Program-made: the position numbers and the translations under genes
Source of the DNA: Acidobacteriota bacterium
GTDB taxonomy: Bacteria; Acidobacteriota; Terriglobia; Terriglobales; Acidobacteriaceae
Assembly (NCBI GenBank): GCA_003224785.1
Contig: QHZV01000237.1
Coordinates: 1-9,138, forward strand
Direction: 5' to 3'
Length of the DNA: 9,138 bases
Part shown: piece by piece, positions 1 to 5,863 of the stretch
Layout of the letters: each line of letters begins with the position of its first letter
Position numbering within the stretch: position 1 is the stretch's first letter
Notes under the pieces: model-generated
The model's input: only the letters and a program-made list of their open reading frames with translations
What the model was told of the DNA's origin: nothing
Database searches by the model: none

Positions 1-47
1 CCCGCCGCACCGCCGCCGAGAATGATGACGTCATATTCGTGTTTCAC
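1..47 (-). CDS. N-terminus of an FAD/NAD(P)-binding oxidoreductase (partial, runs off left edge)
   Basis: Only about 15 codons are visible. Read from GTG at 47-45, the protein begins with a short polar stretch (KHEYD), then a hydrophobic beta strand and GGGAAG. This is the classic dinucleotide-binding beta-alpha-beta start (GxGxxG) of FAD-dependent oxidoreductases. The GGGAAG form is common in the HI0933/BaiN-like group, but other flavoprotein families share it, so the substrate cannot be named. A second in-frame GTG lies at 62-60. The 47-45 start puts the glycine motif at the usual distance from the N-terminus and has a GAAG just upstream. Either start lies a few bases after the stop of the pseudouridine synthase gene (TGA at 67-65), so the two are probably co-transcribed leftwards. 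The fingerprint is clear; the exact family is a guess. Confidence 0.55.
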   Translation of the reverse strand, partial: MKHEYDVIILGGGAA

Positions 48-64
48 GATCTTCGTCGTCACGA

Positions 65-823
65 TCAGCGACGTCCACGTGGCGCCGGTGATAGGCCTTG
101 CACAAGTGAACGAAAGTCCGCGGGAGGCTCGCAATCGATGGAGACGGTCTCTCCCGAGCGCGGATGGACGAACTCCAAATGCGCCGCGTGAAGGGCGACA
201 CGCGCAATTCGACGCTCAGAGGCTTCTTCGGGGCTGTACTTGCGGTCGCCGACCACTGGATTCCCGAGCGCCGTAAGCTGCACTCGGATCTGATTCTGTA
301 ATCCGGTAACCAACGCAATCCGCACTAGCGAAGCTCCACGAAGAGAGCGTTCGACCGAATACCTGAGTTCCGCCCGCGCCGCTTCACCGTCCGCTTCCAC
401 GCTCAATATCTGATGCATGCCTTCTTTTCGAAAATAGTGGACCAGCGTTCCTTCTTTCGGATTGAGGTGTCCGCGAATGACTGCCAGGTACTGCCTCACC
501 GGAGTATGCGCAAGAAACTGCCGGACAAGTGCATTCCGATCGCGCATCGTTTTAGCGAATAAAAGAACTCCGGACGCGAAGCGATCAATGCGATGTACAA
601 CCAACGCCCGTTCTCTCCGAGGCTCCAATGCGTGCAACAGAAGAGAGAATGCGGACGGCGAATCGGAGCCTGGAACTGGCACGGCCAGAAGTCCGGCAGG
701 TTTATTCACGACCACAACCGCATCGTCTTCATAGACGATGGCAAGTTCGCGTGAGAAACGCGGTTTGGAACGATGATACGGCCGTGAGTTCGATGTGCGT
801 TTGCGGGGCTGCTTCACCGGCAC
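65..823 (-). CDS. RluA-family RNA pseudouridine synthase
   Basis: Predicted to convert specific uridines of rRNA or tRNA to pseudouridine in the cytoplasm. The 252-residue protein has a basic, low-complexity N-terminus (residues 1-25). The catalytic domain starts near residue 28 with a strand and the NKPAGLL motif (residues 40-46). The family motif HRIDRFASGVLLFAK (77-91) contains the expected catalytic aspartate, D80. The C-terminal motif TGLQNQIRVQL (163-173) is followed by GNPVVGDRKY. In most relatives the first of these reads TGR-x-x-QIR; here Leu replaces that Arg, a mild divergence. No N-terminal S4 domain is visible, as in TruC/RluA-type rather than RluC/RluD-type enzymes. The target nucleotide cannot be told. 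The start is GTG at 823, with another in-frame GTG at 817; no ATG lies between the upstream stop and residue 93. It is divergent from the EF-P gene and immediately precedes the oxidoreductase fragment. Confidence 0.88.
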   Translation of the reverse strand: MPVKQPRKRTSNSRPYHRSKPRFSRELAIVYEDDAVVVVNKPAGLLAVPVPGSDSPSAFSLLLHALEPRRERALVVHRIDRFASGVLLFAKTMRDRNALVRQFLAHTPVRQYLAVIRGHLNPKEGTLVHYFRKEGMHQILSVEADGEAARAELRYSVERSLRGASLVRIALVTGLQNQIRVQLTALGNPVVGDRKYSPEEASERRIARVALHAAHLEFVHPRSGETVSIDCEPPADFRSLVQGLSPAPRGRR

Positions 824-949
824 CTGGGTTTGCGGGTGCGATGGTAAATGGCTGTTGCCGCAAAGCTCATGCGTTTAATGTACTATTTTTGCGCAACGGC
901 CTCTTCTCGGATGTCCATTATCATAGGCACATACCTCTTCAAGGGAACT

Positions 950-1525
950 ATGGCCGCCCTCATCGACGCAATTGAAATCAAGCGCAAGTCTTTCTTCGAA
1001 TTTGAAAACACGCCTTACCTGTGCCTGGAAGCGGTCGTGAACACGCCTACTGCTCGCGGCGGTCAGACACTTGTGCGTCTGAAAATGCGCAACCTGCTGA
1101 CCAATGCGGTTTTTGAGAAGTCTTTTAAGGCTAACGACAAATTTAAGGAACCCGACCTGCAGTCGGTGCCGGCGTCATATCTCTACAGCGATGGCGAGGG
1201 CTCTCACTTTTTGGATCAGGAAAGCTATGAAACTCTGACGCTTTCAGAAACGATGGTCGGGGACGCGTTGGACTTTCTGGTCGAAGGCGCCATTGTTGAG
1301 CTTCGCAAGTACAACGGAAATCCAATTGGCTTGGATTTGCCAATCTTCGTCGAACTGAAAATCGCGCAAACCGAGCCGGGAGTAAAGGGCGACTCATCTA
1401 GCGGCAGCGTGACAAAGACAGCCAAGCTCGAAACCGGGCTTGAGATCCGTGTCCCCCTCTTCATCAAAGAGGGAGAAAAAGTAAAAGTCTCGACGGAACG
1501 CCGCGAGTTTGCCGGGCGTGCATGA
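950..1525 (+). CDS. efp: Elongation factor P family protein, YeiP/EfpL type
   Basis: Binds between the ribosomal P and E sites and relieves stalling on consecutive prolines. The 191-residue product has the three EF-P domains: an N-terminal KOW-like barrel (about 1-62), an OB domain (about 66-128) and a C-terminal OB domain (about 130-191) with the typical APGVKG-like stretch (here EPGVKGDSSSGS) and a GRA ending. The start ATG at 950 gives the canonical N-terminus (MAALIDAIEI) and has AAGG 5-9 bases upstream; the frame is open further upstream, but that stretch is unlike EF-P. The tip loop reads TPTARGGQTLV. E. coli EF-P carries a modified Lys34 here, whereas YeiP/EfpL has SPTARGAATL. The loop and the ERREFAGRA tail (compare ERRYMGRAD in YeiP) place it nearer to YeiP/EfpL, with Arg36 at the tip. 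Whether the genome has another EF-P is unknown. Confidence in the family is very high, in the subfamily moderate. Confidence 0.93.
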   Translation: MAALIDAIEIKRKSFFEFENTPYLCLEAVVNTPTARGGQTLVRLKMRNLLTNAVFEKSFKANDKFKEPDLQSVPASYLYSDGEGSHFLDQESYETLTLSETMVGDALDFLVEGAIVELRKYNGNPIGLDLPIFVELKIAQTEPGVKGDSSSGSVTKTAKLETGLEIRVPLFIKEGEKVKVSTERREFAGRA

Positions 1526-1534
1526 GCACCAGTT

Positions 1535-1548
1535 TTCAGGCGCCTGAA
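1535..1548. repeat. 14-bp perfect palindrome after the EF-P gene
   Basis: TTCAGGCGCCTGAA is its own reverse complement and begins 10 bases after the EF-P stop codon. As RNA it would give only a 5-bp stem with a GCGC loop and no following T-run, so it is not a convincing terminator by itself. It could be the outer part of a 3'-end structure or a protein-binding site; nothing else supports either role. Confidence 0.4.
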
Positions 1549-1557
1549 TAGCAAGAA

Positions 1558-1606
1558 GTAAAGCCGAGCGCCAAGCTGCTAAACACTTGACGCTCATCTG
1601 CTTTAC
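1558..1606. terminator. Long imperfect hairpin between convergent genes, possible bidirectional terminator
   Basis: Three paired blocks nest in order: GTAAAGC (1558-1564) with GCTTTAC (1600-1606), GAGCG (1566-1570) with CGCTC (1591-1595), and CAAG (1572-1575) with CTTG (1586-1589). They close a 10-base loop and give 16 base pairs interrupted by small mismatches. The structure sits where the EF-P gene (+) and the PRC-barrel gene (-) converge, and its right arm contains the stop codon of the PRC gene (TTA at 1603-1605 on the plus strand). There is no clear T-tract on either side, so classical intrinsic termination is uncertain. An mRNA 3'-end stabiliser for one or both transcripts is the alternative. 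Confidence 0.45.
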
Positions 1607-2265
1607 GCCGCATTTTCTGACGGTCGATCCGAAACTGGCTCAACCGTACATTCGGTGCAGGCTTTAGTGATCTGGCGGCGATGGTGGCGGAGACGTTCCT
1701 CGAAATTTGTCCAGCGATCCCCCAAGCCAACAGCATTGTGCTGAATGGTCATGTCATTCGCCAGCGGCGGAGTAATTCGGGAGCTTACCCTCGCTCTCTC
1801 CTCATCCGAAAGCTGGCTGCCAATTGAACCAGCTTCGGCCGGCATTTCGTCCGCAGTCGGCGTGAGATTATGGTCCGATCCCTCACGGTGCTGCACTGGC
1901 CCGGCGTGCCAGGCGTCGGAATAGCTCTTTTCGTAGCTCTGCCAGCGCTTCTGTGACTTCAGGTCTGATTCGTCGTATCGCGGCAGACTTTCCACCTGTC
2001 CCTTGTCCAAATTCACTGAATAAGCGCCATCATCGTGTGTAGAAGTGTGCAAGCGATAGGCTGGAACCAGGAACTTCTTGCTGGAGAACCATCCCCCCGT
2101 GTCCACCACGATGTATTGAATGTCCCCGGTTGCATGTTCGAAGATTACGTCCTCAATCGTGCCGAGCTTTTCGTCGTTTCGGCCATAAACCTTTGCGCCG
2201 CGAATATCTTCGCCGGCAGCGATGTCGTTGAATTCGTAGTCGCGCAACAATCCGTAGTGCGGCAT
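1603..2265 (-). CDS. PRC-barrel domain protein with C-terminal CxxC tail
   Basis: The 220-residue protein starts with a PRC-barrel (about 15-92): a GAKVYGRNDEKLGTIEDV strand pair, then IQYIVVDTGGWFSSKKFLVP. PRC-barrels occur in RimM, the photosynthetic reaction-centre H subunit and many stress or envelope-associated proteins of unknown role. Residues 95-175 look polar and probably disordered. A short conserved-looking tail follows, RWTNFEERLR (184-193), with CTEC (203-206), a CxxC that could bind metal or form a disulphide. No signal peptide or membrane segment is seen, so it is probably cytoplasmic. The start ATG at 2265 is well supported by AGGAGG at 2271-2276 on the plus-strand coordinates, four bases away. 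A 7-bp hairpin lies just upstream of that ribosome-binding site. It stands alone on its strand, divergent from tolQ. The domain call is firm; the function is unknown. Confidence 0.85.
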   Translation of the reverse strand: MPHYGLLRDYEFNDIAAGEDIRGAKVYGRNDEKLGTIEDVIFEHATGDIQYIVVDTGGWFSSKKFLVPAYRLHTSTHDDGAYSVNLDKGQVESLPRYDESDLKSQKRWQSYEKSYSDAWHAGPVQHREGSDHNLTPTADEMPAEAGSIGSQLSDEERARVSSRITPPLANDMTIQHNAVGLGDRWTNFEERLRHHRRQITKACTECTVEPVSDRPSENAA

Positions 2266-2279
2266 ACATCCTCCTGGAA

Positions 2280-2299
2280 GGAACTCCCGTCTGAGTTCC
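2280..2299 (-). promoter_or_regulatory. Hairpin in the 5' leader of the PRC-barrel gene, next to its AGGAGG ribosome-binding site
   Basis: GGAACTC (2280-2286) and GAGTTCC (2293-2299) form a perfect 7-bp stem with a 6-base loop. On the minus strand it ends three bases before the AGGAGG (2276-2271) that serves the start at 2265. A stem here could influence ribosome access or transcript stability. That role is inferred from position only; no regulator is recognised. Confidence 0.4.
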
Positions 2300-2414
2300 C
2301 GGATTGGTCGCCTTACTGACCGTCTTTGAGATGCGTGGGCCGGGCCACGCGAGGGCTTGCACTTTCCACAGTTACAGATTGAATACGTGCGCTAGGAGGC
2401 ATACGGGATTGCTC

Positions 2415-2420
2415 TATAAT
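2415..2420 (+). promoter_or_regulatory. Candidate -10 box of the tol-pal operon promoter
   Basis: A perfect TATAAT lies 27 bases before the tolQ start codon, predicting a transcript start near 2426-2428 and a leader of about 20 bases. The -35 position (about 2392-2397, CTAGGA) is a poor match to TTGACA and no TG extension precedes the -10 box. No other site in the 2266-2447 gap looked better. This gap holds, besides the PRC leader hairpin, a GC-rich 6-bp inverted repeat at 2333-2350 and nothing else I recognise. Confidence 0.4.
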
Positions 2421-2447
2421 CGAGTACTGGCGCTTCCCTAATAAACA

Positions 2448-3161
2448 ATGCAATTAAGCATCCTTCCTGCTCTTTTTATTGGCGGCGAAATTATTGATCT
2501 CGTCCGCGAAACGGGATTAGTCGCGCAAGCTGTTTTGCTTGGCCTTCTAGCCTTCAGCCTGGTGTCCTGGGCCATCATTCTTTCCAAATGGGCCCTGGTG
2601 AAGCGAGCGCGCGTGCAGAGTGGACGCTTCTTGCGGGCATTCCGGCGGGCCCAACGCTTGCAGGATGTCGCTACCGTCTCCGATCAGTTTCGACCCAGCC
2701 CCATCGTGGGCGTCTTCCAGTCAGGATTTCGCGAGTTTGAACGGCAGGTTGGTTCCTCAGGCGGATTGCGGAATCCTCTCGCTGTGCAGCGGGCCATGCA
2801 GATTGCGGCCTCCGAGGAGATGACACGCTTCGAGCGCAATCTTCCATGGCTGGCGATCACGGGCGCGGTTACACCGTTCGTGGGATTGTTTGGCACGGTA
2901 TGGGGAATCATTGATGCATTCCATGGCCTCGGCACAAGCGGGGCCGCAACGTTGCGCGCCGTCGCTCCGGGAATTTCTGAAGCACTCATTACGACCGCCG
3001 CAGGATTGGCCGCCGCAATTCCGGCAGTCATTGCCTACAATCTGATTGGTGGATCTATTCGTGATTTTGCGGCCCGGTGTGATGACTTCTCGCTCGAGAT
3101 GGCCAATGCGGTTGAGCGCCAGCCCACAGCTGCTCGCGTCGTAGAAGAGGTGCGGCGCTAA
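2448..3161 (+). CDS. tolQ: TolQ/ExbB-family proton-channel protein
   Basis: Inner-membrane subunit that, with TolR, forms the proton-motive-force driven motor energising the TolA-like protein. The 237-residue length matches TolQ. Three membrane segments are visible: about 24-46 (ending SWAIILSKW), 132-156 (with the conserved GLFGTVWGI at 146-154) and 173-198 (APGISEALITTAAGL, then AIPAVIAYN). A cytoplasmic loop of about 85 residues lies between the first two, and PGxxEAL-T-AGL is the ExbB/TolQ signature. The start ATG at 2448 has no evident Shine-Dalgarno sequence, yet the N-terminus aligns well with TolQ and no better start exists, so translation may rely on a short AU-rich leader. Assignment to TolQ rather than ExbB rests on the tolR-tolA-tolB-pal genes that follow. 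It overlaps tolR by one base (TAATG), suggesting coupled translation. Confidence 0.93.
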   Translation: MQLSILPALFIGGEIIDLVRETGLVAQAVLLGLLAFSLVSWAIILSKWALVKRARVQSGRFLRAFRRAQRLQDVATVSDQFRPSPIVGVFQSGFREFERQVGSSGGLRNPLAVQRAMQIAASEEMTRFERNLPWLAITGAVTPFVGLFGTVWGIIDAFHGLGTSGAATLRAVAPGISEALITTAAGLAAAIPAVIAYNLIGGSIRDFAARCDDFSLEMANAVERQPTAARVVEEVRR

Positions 3162-3586
3162 TGGCCTTCACTGCGGCGAACGGCCGCACGCAGATTGCGC
3201 TCGCCGATATCAATATCACTCCGCTGGTAGATGTGGTTTTGGTTCTGCTCATCATCTTTATGGTGACCGCGCCGGTGCTACAGTCAGGCATTGAAGTCGC
3301 CGTACCCAAAACCCGCACAGTCAAAGAGATCACCGAAGAGCGCCTGGTGATCAGCATTAACAAAAAGCAGGAAGTGTTTCTGGGTAACGATCCCGTTAAT
3401 ATTAACGAGATCGGCGCCAAACTGCGGCAAAAGGTTCGCGATCCTCAGCACCAGTCCATTTTTCTGCGCGCAGATGAAGACGTGCCGTTCGGCGCGTTCG
3501 CAACGGTGATGGATGCGGTGAAGAGCTCGGGAATTACGAATGTGAGTATCGTGACGCAGCCGCTAGAGTCCCATGCTCAACACTGA
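3161..3586 (+). CDS. tolR: TolR/ExbD-family protein
   Basis: The 141-residue bitopic inner-membrane partner of TolQ. A short cytoplasmic N-terminus (1-20) leads into one membrane helix (about 23-42) that begins NITPLVDVVLVLLIIFMV. D24 in this motif corresponds to the essential proton-carrying Asp of TolR and ExbD. The rest is the periplasmic domain (about 60-135), including the alternating strand VISINKKQEVFLG and the late IFLRADEDVPFGAF stretch typical of the family. The start at 3161 shares its A with the TAA stop of tolQ, and AGAGG ends 10 bases before it, inside tolQ. The end overlaps the next gene by 14 bases. Tight packing indicates one operon and translational coupling. Confidence 0.93.
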   Translation: MAFTAANGRTQIALADINITPLVDVVLVLLIIFMVTAPVLQSGIEVAVPKTRTVKEITEERLVISINKKQEVFLGNDPVNINEIGAKLRQKVRDPQHQSIFLRADEDVPFGAFATVMDAVKSSGITNVSIVTQPLESHAQH

Positions 3587-4205
3587 AATCTTTTTTGAGC
3601 ACGACCGCTGGGGACGCAACCTGGGGCGGTCGGCCATGCTGCACATCGGTGTTACGGTGGCGATTATCGGGTACGCATGGTTTGCGCACAGCGGTCGTGG
3701 ATCGAACTGGGGCGCTGGCGGCGGTGGCAGCGCGATGGGCGTGACGCTGGTAAGCAATGTGCCGCTGCCCGCGAATCCAACGCAAACGCAGAACGTCCTG
3801 GCGACCGAGTCGAAGGGAGTTACGAAGTCGCAACCCAAGCCGGTGGTGGAAGAGAAAGAAGCGATTCCCATCCCGGAGAAGAATGCAAAGGTAAAGCCAA
3901 AACCGGTGCCGCAGCCGACTGCCACACAGCGCAAGCCACAGCCGGTTGAAGAGGCGAATAATGTTGTTCCCTTTGGCGAAGGGGGACCGGTCAGTGGTCC
4001 CTACGCAATGTTTAATAGCGGCGCGGCCAAGGGAGGCTTTGGGTTCACTGGAGGCGGGGGGGATTTCGGCTCTCGTTATGCCTGGTATGTGCGCGTGGTC
4101 AACCAGAAAGTTTCAGAAAACTGGTTGAAGTATGAAGTTGATCCTCGAATTCAGAATGCGAACCGGGTTTATGTGACGTTCAGTCGAGTGGGGTGCCGTC
4201 GTTAG
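3573..4205 (+). CDS. TolA/TonB-like energy transducer, 5' part of a frameshifted gene
   Basis: Periplasm-spanning protein expected to couple the TolQ-TolR motor to TolB and Pal. In this frame the product is 210 residues: cytoplasmic start (1-18), membrane anchor (about 20-38), Gly-rich stretch (47-53), Pro/Lys/Glu-rich linker (about 82-127, many KP and QP pairs), a second Gly-rich region (about 135-165) and the first half of a TonB C-terminal domain (YAWYVRVVNQKVSENW, then NANRVYVTF ending at residue 203). After F203 the frame reads seven unrelated residues (SRVGCRR) and stops at 4203-4205. The rest of the TonB domain continues in another frame (see 4181-4318). About 14 residues expected between VTF and QSSGVPSLD are absent, so this is not a simple one-base slip. 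It could be a real pseudogene or an assembly gap. The start ATG at 3573 lies inside tolR, overlapping by 14 bases. Confidence 0.82.
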   Translation: MLNTEIFFEHDRWGRNLGRSAMLHIGVTVAIIGYAWFAHSGRGSNWGAGGGGSAMGVTLVSNVPLPANPTQTQNVLATESKGVTKSQPKPVVEEKEAIPIPEKNAKVKPKPVPQPTATQRKPQPVEEANNVVPFGEGGPVSGPYAMFNSGAAKGGFGFTGGGGDFGSRYAWYVRVVNQKVSENWLKYEVDPRIQNANRVYVTFSRVGCRR

Positions 4206-4318
4206 ATATGTCGGCGATCAGAGCGCTGCAGCGGATCGATACGTTTGGGCCGCTCCCCGGGGATTACAACGGCAGCAAAGTTTCCGTGGAGTTTTGGTTT
4301 GACTACAACAAAAAATAG
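4181..4318 (+). pseudogene. Displaced C-terminal fragment of the TolA/TonB-like gene
   Basis: Reading from CAG at 4181 gives 45 codons before TAG at 4316-4318. They start QSSGVPSLDMSAIRALQRI, continue with TFGPLPGDYNGSKVSVEFWF and end DYNKK. This is the end of a TonB C-terminal domain: the SSG-x-P-x-LD-x-SA-x-RAL helix followed by the last beta strand. It is in frame +2 relative to the upstream part and has no start codon or ribosome-binding site of its own. It therefore belongs to the 3573 gene and marks a 3n+1 base loss at about 4179-4183. No selection-driven decay is visible, as both halves look well conserved; that favours a recent lesion or an artefact. Confidence 0.8.
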
Positions 4319-4326
4319 TTCTTGGT

Positions 4327-4347
4327 TTTTAGCTCTTAGCTTTTAGC
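4327..4347 (+). repeat. Heptamer tandem repeat, 3 copies of T(T/C)TTAGC, before tolB
   Basis: Three successive 7-base units, TTTTAGC, TCTTAGC and TTTTAGC, occupy the short gap between the TolA/TonB-like gene and tolB, ending 10 bases before the tolB ATG at 4358. The same TNNTAGC unit recurs twice between tolB and pal. No protein binding or origin is known to me. The pattern resembles the heptamer STRR repeats described in cyanobacteria in unit length, not in sequence. Confidence 0.7.
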
Positions 4348-4357
4348 TTTGAAGAAT

Positions 4358-5701
4358 ATGACGATGCAAAAATTACTAGGAAACATTCTCGTTAAAGCAT
4401 TTCTTCTATTGGCTCTGTTCTCCACCACCTTCGCCCAGGACTGGATCAAAACTGGAACCGGACTTGGCGTCGAGAAGATCCGGATCGCCGTCCCCGAATT
4501 CAAGGCTTCCAATCAGGACCCGCGCAACCCAGAACTGCTCAAGACGTTCAACGACACACTCTGGAATGACCTGAGCAACGCGGGCATCTTCGAGATGGTG
4601 TCAAAGAGCTTCTATCCGCTCGGTCAAATCGGCGCACCAGTAGACGTGAAATTCGATGCCTGGAGCGCACAGCCGCCAAGCGCCGCCATGCTGGTATTCG
4701 GCAATCTCGGTGCGGGTGCGAATAACGTGGCAGTTCAGGGCTGGCTTTACGACGTAAAGAACACTGCCTCTCCGCAGGTCCTGGGCAAACAGTACACGGA
4801 TGCCGCGACGGCGCAAGGCGCACGGATGATCGCGCATAAATTTGCTGATGAAATTATCTTCAGGCTAGGCGGCGGCATTAATGGCATCGCCGAGACACAG
4901 ATTTACTACGTGAGCTCACGTGGCGGACATAAAGAAATTTGGGCGATGGATTACGACGGCGCCAACGAACATACCCTCACCACAATCGGGAGCATTTCGC
5001 TTTCTCCCCATGTTTCGCCCGACGGCGCACGGCTGGCGTTCAGTTCGTTTAACGGGTCGGCGTGGGAAATTCGCATGTTCTCACTAGACCTGAACCGGCT
5101 GATTTCATTTCCACGTTACGGCGGCACGAATCTTTCGCCAGCGTGGGCGCCGGATGGATCGAAGCTGGCATTTTCATCTTCTCGATCGGGCGACCCCGAA
5201 ATCTACGTCGTTGACCAATCCGGCGCGAACCTGCACCGAATTACGAACTCGAGAGGACCAGACGTCTCTCCTGTATGGAACCGCAAAACGGGATCGGAAA
5301 TTGCCTGGGTGAGCGGCCGGAGCGGCTTGCCCCAGATTTACACCATGGGTTCAGACGGAACCAACGTGCAGCAGTTTACCGATCAGGGGTATGCGGTTTC
5401 TCCGTCGTGGTCGCCTAACGGACAGTTTCTTGTGTTCTCGTGGATACGCCACTATGGGCCCGGAGCACCCGGAGCGCAAGACATCTACATCATGGATGTC
5501 GCGAGTAAGCAGTGGGTCCAGTTGACGCACGATGGCGGCAGAAACGATTTTCCGTCGTGGGCTCCCGATGGGCGGCACATTGTATTTCAGTCGAACCGCT
5601 CCGGGTCATTGCAGATTTGGACTATGCTGGCGGACGGCAGCAACCAAAAACAGCTGACAACATCAGGTAACAACTCTGAGCCGGATTGGAGTTGGAAGTA
5701 G
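4358..5701 (+). CDS. tolB: TolB, periplasmic Tol-Pal translocation protein
   Basis: Periplasmic beta-propeller protein that links the inner-membrane Tol complex with Pal. From ATG 4358 it is 447 residues, close to the usual 430-450. An N-terminal signal peptide (hydrophobic core about 9-24, ending STTFAQ) is followed by the alpha/beta TolB N-domain (about 38-175) and a six-bladed propeller of TolB-type repeats. Blade hallmarks are visible in order: HVSPDGARLAFSS, AWAPDGSKLAFSSSRSGDPE, SWSPNGQFLVFSW and SWAPDGRHIVFQSNRSG, ending EPDWSWK. Possible starts are TTG 4349, ATG 4358 and ATG 4364. GAAGAA at 4351-4356 is best spaced for 4364 but would also serve 4358; all give the same mature protein. 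It follows the TolA/TonB-like gene by 39 bases, within which lies a heptamer repeat. Confidence 0.94.
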   Translation: MTMQKLLGNILVKAFLLLALFSTTFAQDWIKTGTGLGVEKIRIAVPEFKASNQDPRNPELLKTFNDTLWNDLSNAGIFEMVSKSFYPLGQIGAPVDVKFDAWSAQPPSAAMLVFGNLGAGANNVAVQGWLYDVKNTASPQVLGKQYTDAATAQGARMIAHKFADEIIFRLGGGINGIAETQIYYVSSRGGHKEIWAMDYDGANEHTLTTIGSISLSPHVSPDGARLAFSSFNGSAWEIRMFSLDLNRLISFPRYGGTNLSPAWAPDGSKLAFSSSRSGDPEIYVVDQSGANLHRITNSRGPDVSPVWNRKTGSEIAWVSGRSGLPQIYTMGSDGTNVQQFTDQGYAVSPSWSPNGQFLVFSWIRHYGPGAPGAQDIYIMDVASKQWVQLTHDGGRNDFPSWAPDGRHIVFQSNRSGSLQIWTMLADGSNQKQLTTSGNNSEPDWSWK

Positions 5702-5733
5702 ATTTTTGCTTGTGCCCGACACCCGAGTTTGAT

Positions 5734-5761
5734 ATTTAGCTTTTAGCTACTAGCTCCTAGA
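5734..5761 (+). repeat. Heptamer tandem repeat, 4 copies of TNNTAGC, after tolB
   Basis: Four 7-base units in register: ATTTAGC, TTTTAGC, TACTAGC and TCCTAGA (first and last imperfect). The array begins 32 bases after the tolB stop. The same unit occurs in opposite orientation at 5823-5843, so the transcript of this gap could fold with these arrays as the two arms of an imperfect stem around a loop of about 60 bases. The rest of the 162-base tolB-pal gap (5702-5863) holds no convincing promoter or small gene. Confidence 0.7.
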
Positions 5762-5822
5762 TTCTCAGCAACCGAGTGCGTTATTGTCGTTATTAATGCC
5801 GGTCCGGTTTCCGTTTGCAGAA

Positions 5823-5843
5823 AGCTAATAGCTAGCAGCTAGC
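5823..5843 (-). repeat. Heptamer tandem repeat in inverted orientation, 3 copies, before pal
   Basis: On the plus strand it reads AGCTAAT, AGCTAGC, AGCTAGC. On the minus strand these are the TNNTAGC heptamers of the other two arrays. It lies 11 bases before the pal ribosome-binding site (GGGAG, 5854-5858), so any stem formed with 5734-5761 would end just upstream of the site of ribosome entry. A role in setting Pal expression relative to TolB is possible but only inferred. Confidence 0.65.
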
Positions 5844-5863
5844 ACCTTTTTAAGGGAGAGAAA

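Noticed and set aside
855..886. Possible sigma-70 promoter for the EF-P gene (TTGCCG with TACTAT)
   Set aside because: The spacing of 20 bases is too long and no better pair was found in the divergent gap.
848..949. In-frame upstream extension of the EF-P gene starting at 848
   Set aside because: The extra 34 residues do not resemble EF-P, while the ATG at 950 has a good ribosome-binding site and gives the family's normal N-terminus.
2335..2350. Sigma-54-like GG-N10-GC spacing upstream of the PRC gene on the minus strand
   Set aside because: Only the GG and GC pairs match; the rest of the -24/-12 consensus is absent and the site falls within a GC-rich inverted repeat.
4179..4205. Programmed ribosomal frameshift in the TolA/TonB-like gene
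   Set aside because: There is no slippery sequence, and joining the frames directly would still omit about 14 residues expected in the TonB domain.
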